From the NCBI GenBank assembly GCA_020722645.1, contig DYKL01000096.1, forward strand, positions 1-10,533: a DNA stretch of 10,533 bases. The letters run 5' to 3'. The stretch comes from Acetofilamentum sp. Its GTDB lineage: Bacteria > Bacteroidota > Bacteroidia > Bacteroidales > JAFGUD01. The position numbers and the translations under genes are program-made. Below are positions 6,947 to 10,533 of this stretch, piece after piece (within the stretch, counting starts at the first letter, position 1; each line of letters starts with the position of its first letter). The notes beneath the pieces are model-generated. The model was not told where the DNA came from and did no database searches. It worked only from the letters and a program-made list of their open reading frames with translations.

Positions 6947-6970
6947 AATTAGCAAATTAGCAAATTATTG
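6947..6970. repeat. Three-unit 8-bp repeat (aattagca, aattagca, aattattg)
   Basis: Two exact copies of aattagca are followed by a diverged third unit. It is the same word as in the arrays at the two ends of the window (in reverse complement at the left end), so it looks like a short member of a dispersed repeat family. It lies 100 bases upstream of the 990-aa gene. Confidence 0.6.
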
Positions 6971-7069
6971 ATTTTCAATCAACTACTAATTTGTTATACA
7001 TACAAAATCAATTTACTGAATATTAACGAATTACTTCAAAATATACCGAACTATTGTTAATAAAAATTT

Positions 7070-10042
7070 ATGGAATTAGAAGATTTAAAATATTCACCTG
7101 TAATATATAAAAATTTGATGCAGAAACGCATTTACAAGGTGCTGATTGTTTGCAGCTCTTATGATGCTTTTATTATTGAAGAAGACGGCAGAATTGACGA
7201 ACAGATTTTTAATGAATATGTAGCTTTGAATCTTAGATATCCTCCAGAGTTTATTGTTGTTCACTCAGCAAAAGCTGCATTTAAAGAACTTGAAAAAGGG
7301 GATATTGATTTGATAATTACAATGCCAAGTATGCGAGGGATGGATATTTTCGAGTTTGCCGAAAAATCGAAAGAACACTACAAAACAATTCCTATTGTTA
7401 TGCTAACTCCTTTTTCCAGAGATATTTCGCTGAGAGTACAGAAAGAAAATTTAAAAAATATTGATTTTATTTTTTCTTGGCTTGGAGATACTGACATAAT
7501 GCTTGCCATAATCAAGCATGTAGAAGATATGTTGAATGCCGAAAATGACATATCTTATGGAGTTCAGGTTATATTACTTGTTGAAGATTCAGTAAGATAC
7601 TACTCAAGTTTTTTGTCAATTATGTACCGAATTGTTTTTGAACACACAAAGGACCTTGAAGTTGAAACTCTCAACGAACACCAAAAAATGCTCAGGAAAA
7701 GAGGGCGTCCGAAAATTCTGATGGCACACACTTATGAAGATGCTATAAGATATTTTGAAAAATATCAGAATAATATTCTCGGAATCATTTCAGATGTAGG
7801 ATTTCCAATAAACGGAAAAAGAAACAAAGATGCCGGCATTTTGTTTACAAATTACGTTTTAGATAAAAACTATCATATACCTATTTTGCTTCAATCGTCT
7901 GAAAAGTATAATAAACAAAGGGCAAAAGAATTAGGTGTCGGGTTTTTAGATAAATTTTCTTTGCAACTGGGTCATCAGTTGAGATGTTTTATGAGAGATT
8001 TTCTGGCTTTTGGCGACTTTATCTTTATAAATCCGGTTACAAAGACAGAAATTATGCGTTCTCCCGACTTGAAAAGTCTAAAAGATGCTATATACAAAGT
8101 TTCTGACAATTCATTGAGGTATCATTTAGTCAGAAATCACATTTCAAAATGGCTCAATACAAGAGCATTGTTTGGTTTGGGTAAATTTCTTGAACAATAT
8201 TCTGTTGAAGAATTTTTAAATCTGAATCAAATCAGAGATTTCGTCTCACAAGCCATTGACAAATACAGAAAACAGGAAAGCAGCGGAGTTATAGCCGAAT
8301 TTAATGATAAAACTTACGATAAATTTGTAAAATTTGCAAGAATCGGTGACGGAATGATAGGAGGCAAAGCCCGTGGACTAGCTTTTCTTGATGCTATTAT
8401 TGAAAAACACAAAGATTTGTTCAAATTTCAGAATATTGAAGTTAATGTGCCAAAAACAGTCGTACTGACAACTGCTGTTTTCGACAGATTTATGACAATA
8501 AACAATCTTTTTGATTTTGCAATGTCAAATGTTTCGGACAAAGAAATATTCAGCCGTTTTATTAATTCTGAATTTCCACCTGAATTTTTACCGGATATAA
8601 AAATATTTCTAAAAGTAATAGAAAAACCCATTGCGGTTAGATCTTCCAGCTTATTAGAAGACTCTCAATATCAACCATTTGCGGGAGTTTACTCAACTTA
8701 TATGGTTCCCTATTACAAATGTGAGTTTAAAACCACTCTCGAACTTTTAATAAAAGCAATCAAAGGTGTTTACGCATCAGTTTACTTTAATGAAAGCAAA
8801 GCATATATGGCAGCAACACATAATGTAATCGATGAAGAAAAAATGGCTGTTGTTTTGCAGGAAATATGCGGAACAGAGCATAACAATCGTTATTATCCAA
8901 TAATATCGGGTGTTGCCAAATCAGTCAATTTTTATCCCATAGGCAGCGAAAAAACAGAAGACGGTATCGTGGACATTGCTTTTGGTCTTGGAAAACAAAT
9001 AGTTGAAGGAGAACCGACATTGCATTTTTCACCTGCATCACCCGAAAAAATACTTCAGCTAACTGACCCTCAAACAGCTCTTCAGCAAACTCAAAAATCA
9101 TTTTATGCAATTGATATAACACAAAAAGAATTCACAGAAGAAACAGACGACACCTTTAACCTTATAAAATATCGAATTGCTGATGCAGAACAAGATGAAA
9201 CTATTGATTTTGTATCATCAAAATATGATTTTACAACCGACACATTAAATGACGGAATACACTACAAAGGGAAAAAAGTTTTGACTTTCAACAATATTTT
9301 GAAATACAAAAAATTTCCATTAGTTGATTTGCTAAATACTGTATTGAGAGTAGGCAGAAGAGAAATGGGAAATCCTGTTGAAATAGAATTTGCATTAGAT
9401 TTTGATTTTAAAAAATCAGAAATTGTACATTTCAAACTTTTGCAAATAAGACCTGTCGTAACAAACAAAGAATCTCTGAAAATTGATTTGTCTTCATTTA
9501 ATCAGTATGAAACAATAATTTTTTCGCCAAATGCAATGGGTAATTTTACTGTTAAAGATGTTTACGACATTGTTTATGTCAAACCCGAAACTTTTGATGC
9601 TACTTATAACCCACAAATTGCTGAAATAATAGGAAACCTGAATGAAAAATTTCTGAAAGAAAAAAAGAATTATTATCTTATTGGTCCCGGTAGATGGGGG
9701 TCACGCGACAGATGGCTTGGAATTCCGGTTAAATGGGCTCAAATTTCGGCAGCTCGTATAATTGTTGAGGCATCATTAGATGATTACAGAATAGAGCCAA
9801 GTCAAGGTACACATTTTTTTCACAATCTGACAAGCTTTTCGGTTGGTTATTATACAGTTAATCCTTTTATGGAAAACAATTTTTACAATACCGAATTCTT
9901 AAATTCTCAAAACGCCGTTTACGAAGACAAATTTATCAGACATATCCGTTTTGAACAACCAATAATTGCTCAGATAGACGGAAAAAAAATGATTGGTGTA
10001 ATTTTTTTACCCAATAAAGAAGAAAGTTTCAGTCGTGATTGA
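7070..10042 (+). CDS. Two-receiver / PPDK-type ATP-grasp protein lacking the PEP-synthase catalytic domains
   Basis: The 990-aa protein has four parts. Residues about 21-155 form a receiver-like fold that is degenerate: no acidic pair after strand 1 ('VLIVCSSYD'), T84/M85 where the phospho-aspartate should be, no conserved lysine. Residues about 166-315 form a second receiver with the full active site: E172/D173, D242 ('IISDVGFP'), S276/S277 and K295, with an insertion at about 190-215. Residues about 425-796 are a PPDK_N (PEP synthase / pyruvate phosphate dikinase) ATP-grasp domain, with GGKARGLAFL (431-440), AVRSSSLLEDS (522-532), FAGVYST (537-543), EIEFA (771-775) and closing LLQIRPV (790-796). 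The last 190 residues hold IGPGRWGSRDRWLG, PVKWAQISAARIIVEA and PSQGTHFFHNLTS, a conserved block I cannot assign to a known domain. The phospho-histidine swivel domain and PEP-binding barrel are absent, so PEP synthase activity is unlikely. No membrane segment: cytoplasmic. Similar proteins exist in Bacteroidetes as 'PEP/pyruvate-binding domain' proteins; function unknown. It stands alone with no histidine kinase nearby. Confidence 0.88.
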   Translation: MELEDLKYSPVIYKNLMQKRIYKVLIVCSSYDAFIIEEDGRIDEQIFNEYVALNLRYPPEFIVVHSAKAAFKELEKGDIDLIITMPSMRGMDIFEFAEKSKEHYKTIPIVMLTPFSRDISLRVQKENLKNIDFIFSWLGDTDIMLAIIKHVEDMLNAENDISYGVQVILLVEDSVRYYSSFLSIMYRIVFEHTKDLEVETLNEHQKMLRKRGRPKILMAHTYEDAIRYFEKYQNNILGIISDVGFPINGKRNKDAGILFTNYVLDKNYHIPILLQSSEKYNKQRAKELGVGFLDKFSLQLGHQLRCFMRDFLAFGDFIFINPVTKTEIMRSPDLKSLKDAIYKVSDNSLRYHLVRNHISKWLNTRALFGLGKFLEQYSVEEFLNLNQIRDFVSQAIDKYRKQESSGVIAEFNDKTYDKFVKFARIGDGMIGGKARGLAFLDAIIEKHKDLFKFQNIEVNVPKTVVLTTAVFDRFMTINNLFDFAMSNVSDKEIFSRFINSEFPPEFLPDIKIFLKVIEKPIAVRSSSLLEDSQYQPFAGVYSTYMVPYYKCEFKTTLELLIKAIKGVYASVYFNESKAYMAATHNVIDEEKMAVVLQEICGTEHNNRYYPIISGVAKSVNFYPIGSEKTEDGIVDIAFGLGKQIVEGEPTLHFSPASPEKILQLTDPQTALQQTQKSFYAIDITQKEFTEETDDTFNLIKYRIADAEQDETIDFVSSKYDFTTDTLNDGIHYKGKKVLTFNNILKYKKFPLVDLLNTVLRVGRREMGNPVEIEFALDFDFKKSEIVHFKLLQIRPVVTNKESLKIDLSSFNQYETIIFSPNAMGNFTVKDVYDIVYVKPETFDATYNPQIAEIIGNLNEKFLKEKKNYYLIGPGRWGSRDRWLGIPVKWAQISAARIIVEASLDDYRIEPSQGTHFFHNLTSFSVGYYTVNPFMENNFYNTEFLNSQNAVYEDKFIRHIRFEQPIIAQIDGKKMIGVIFLPNKEESFSRD

Positions 10043-10053
10043 GCTTAGCTCAT

Positions 10054-10404
10054 AAAGTTCGTAAAGTTCGTAAAGTTCGTAAAGTTCATAAAGTTCGTAA
10101 AGTTCATAAAGTTCGTAAAGTTCATAAAGTTCGTAAAGTTCATAAAGTTCGTAAAGTTCATAAAGTTCGTAAAGTTCATAAAGTTCGTAAAGTTCATAAA
10201 GTTCGTAAAGTTCATAAAGTTCGTAAAGTTCATAAAGTTCGTAAAGTTCATAAAGTTCGTAAAGTTCATAAAGTTCGTAAAGTTCATAAAGTTCATAAAG
10301 TTCATAAAGTTCATAAAGTTCATAAAGTTCGTAAAGTTCATAAAGTTCGTAAAGTTCATAAAGTTCGTAAAGTTCATAAAGTTCATAAAGTTCATAAAGT
10401 TCAT
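10054..10404. repeat. Tandem array of 39 copies of a 9-bp unit (aaagttcRt)
   Basis: The array is 351 bases, exactly 39 units of aaagttcgt or aaagttcat. Only position 8 varies: 17 units have G and 22 have A. Units 1-3 are G, units 4-25 alternate strictly A/G (an 18-bp higher-order period), units 26-30 are all A, units 31-36 alternate again and 37-39 are A. There are no other substitutions. Because the unit is a multiple of three and stop-free in several frames, it yields long low-complexity frames (KVRKVH on plus, ELY and MNF/TNF on minus), which I do not regard as genes. It begins 11 bases after the stop of the 990-aa gene. Confidence 0.97.
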
Positions 10405-10439
10405 AAAACTTAAACAATACAGCAACCTGATAATAAGCA

Positions 10440-10533
10440 AATTAGCAAATGTGATAATTAGCAAATGTGATAATTAGCAAATGTGATAATTAGTAAATGT
10501 GATAATTAGCAAATGTGATAATTAGTAAATGTG
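10440..10533. repeat. 16-bp tandem repeat (aattagYaaatgtgat), six copies, cut by window edge
   Basis: Five full copies (starting 10440, 10456, 10472, 10488, 10504) and 14 bases of a sixth run to the last base. Copies 4 and 6 have T instead of C at position 7; otherwise the copies are identical. Each unit is two 8-mers (aattagca, aatgtgat). The family resemblance to 1-56, 4164-4211 and 6947-6970 is clear. Just before it, 10405-10439 is non-repetitive A/T-rich DNA with no gene. Confidence 0.93.

Larger units (their letters stand above)
6700..7069. other. Divergent A/T-rich intergenic region between rpmH and the receiver/ATP-grasp gene
   Basis: These 370 bases hold the rpmH promoter on the left and the short AATTAGCA repeat at 6947-6970. 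I found no open frame, tRNA or strong hairpin. No good TAnnTTTG element is visible upstream of the 7070 gene; the nearest look-alike is TAATTTG near 6986, one base short of the consensus. Base composition is extremely A/T-rich. Confidence 0.6.

Noticed and set aside
7070..10042. Annotation as phosphoenolpyruvate synthase (ppsA) or pyruvate phosphate dikinase
   Set aside because: Only the ATP-grasp domain is present. The phospho-histidine domain and PEP-binding barrel are absent, so the name would mislead.
10041..10051. Small palindrome gagcttagctc at the stop of the 990-aa gene as a terminator
   Set aside because: The stem is five bases with a one-base loop and no T-tract follows, so it cannot form a usable intrinsic terminator.
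10054..10404. CRISPR array
   Set aside because: The units are nine bases with no unique spacers, and there are no cas genes nearby.
10039..10464. Long open frames through the 9-bp array (KVRKVH on plus, ELY repeats and MNF/TNF repeats on minus)
   Set aside because: The unit is nine bases and stop-free in several frames, so such frames arise automatically. None has a leader, a non-repetitive domain or a credible start.
1..10533. Insertion sequence, phage or defence island
   Set aside because: No transposase, integrase, phage or defence genes are visible and no long inverted repeats flank any gene; the genes present are mostly housekeeping and envelope functions.

Overview
The window is AT-rich DNA from a member of the Bacteroidota (Bacteroidetes). 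Three things point there. It encodes PorQ, a component of the type IX secretion system found only in this phylum. Several genes carry the phylum's -33 TTTG / -7 TAnnTTTG promoter, most clearly the tRNA-Leu and rpmH genes. None of the coding starts has a recognisable Shine-Dalgarno sequence; all have A/T-rich leaders. Both edges of the window lie inside short-period tandem repeats, so it may be a whole contig that stopped at repeats.

Layout, left to right: an 8-bp-period repeat (1-56); a tRNA-Leu(UAG) with its own promoter; a bidirectional terminator shared with the convergent gene; a 744-aa membrane-anchored protein with C-terminal MORN-type repeats (minus); porQ (minus, just upstream and probably co-transcribed with the previous gene); a divergent promoter region; a methylated-DNA-cysteine methyltransferase (ogt, plus); a second bidirectional terminator; ppiD, a SurA/PpiD-type periplasmic peptidyl-prolyl isomerase (minus); rpmH, ribosomal protein L34 (minus, 52 aa and easily missed); a 370-bp divergent intergenic region; and a 990-aa plus-strand protein joining two receiver-like domains to a pyruvate-phosphate-dikinase-type ATP-grasp domain. 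The last 490 bases hold no gene. They contain 39 exact-length copies of a 9-bp unit and then a 16-bp tandem repeat that runs off the window.

Functionally, porQ and ppiD both serve the cell envelope (protein export through the outer membrane, and folding of exported proteins), and the MORN-repeat protein is probably exposed on the outer face of the inner membrane. Ogt repairs alkylated DNA. The large receiver/ATP-grasp protein is the most unusual product. It has the nucleotide-binding half of PEP synthase but neither the phospho-histidine domain nor the PEP-binding barrel, so it is unlikely to make PEP. It looks like a regulator or kinase of unknown target under two-component-type control.

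The other notable signal is a family of A/T-rich repeats with an 8-bp period, present at four separate intergenic places and sharing the words AATTAGCAAAT and AAATGTG(A/T)TAATT. The 9-bp array next to the fourth is a separate, longer satellite.
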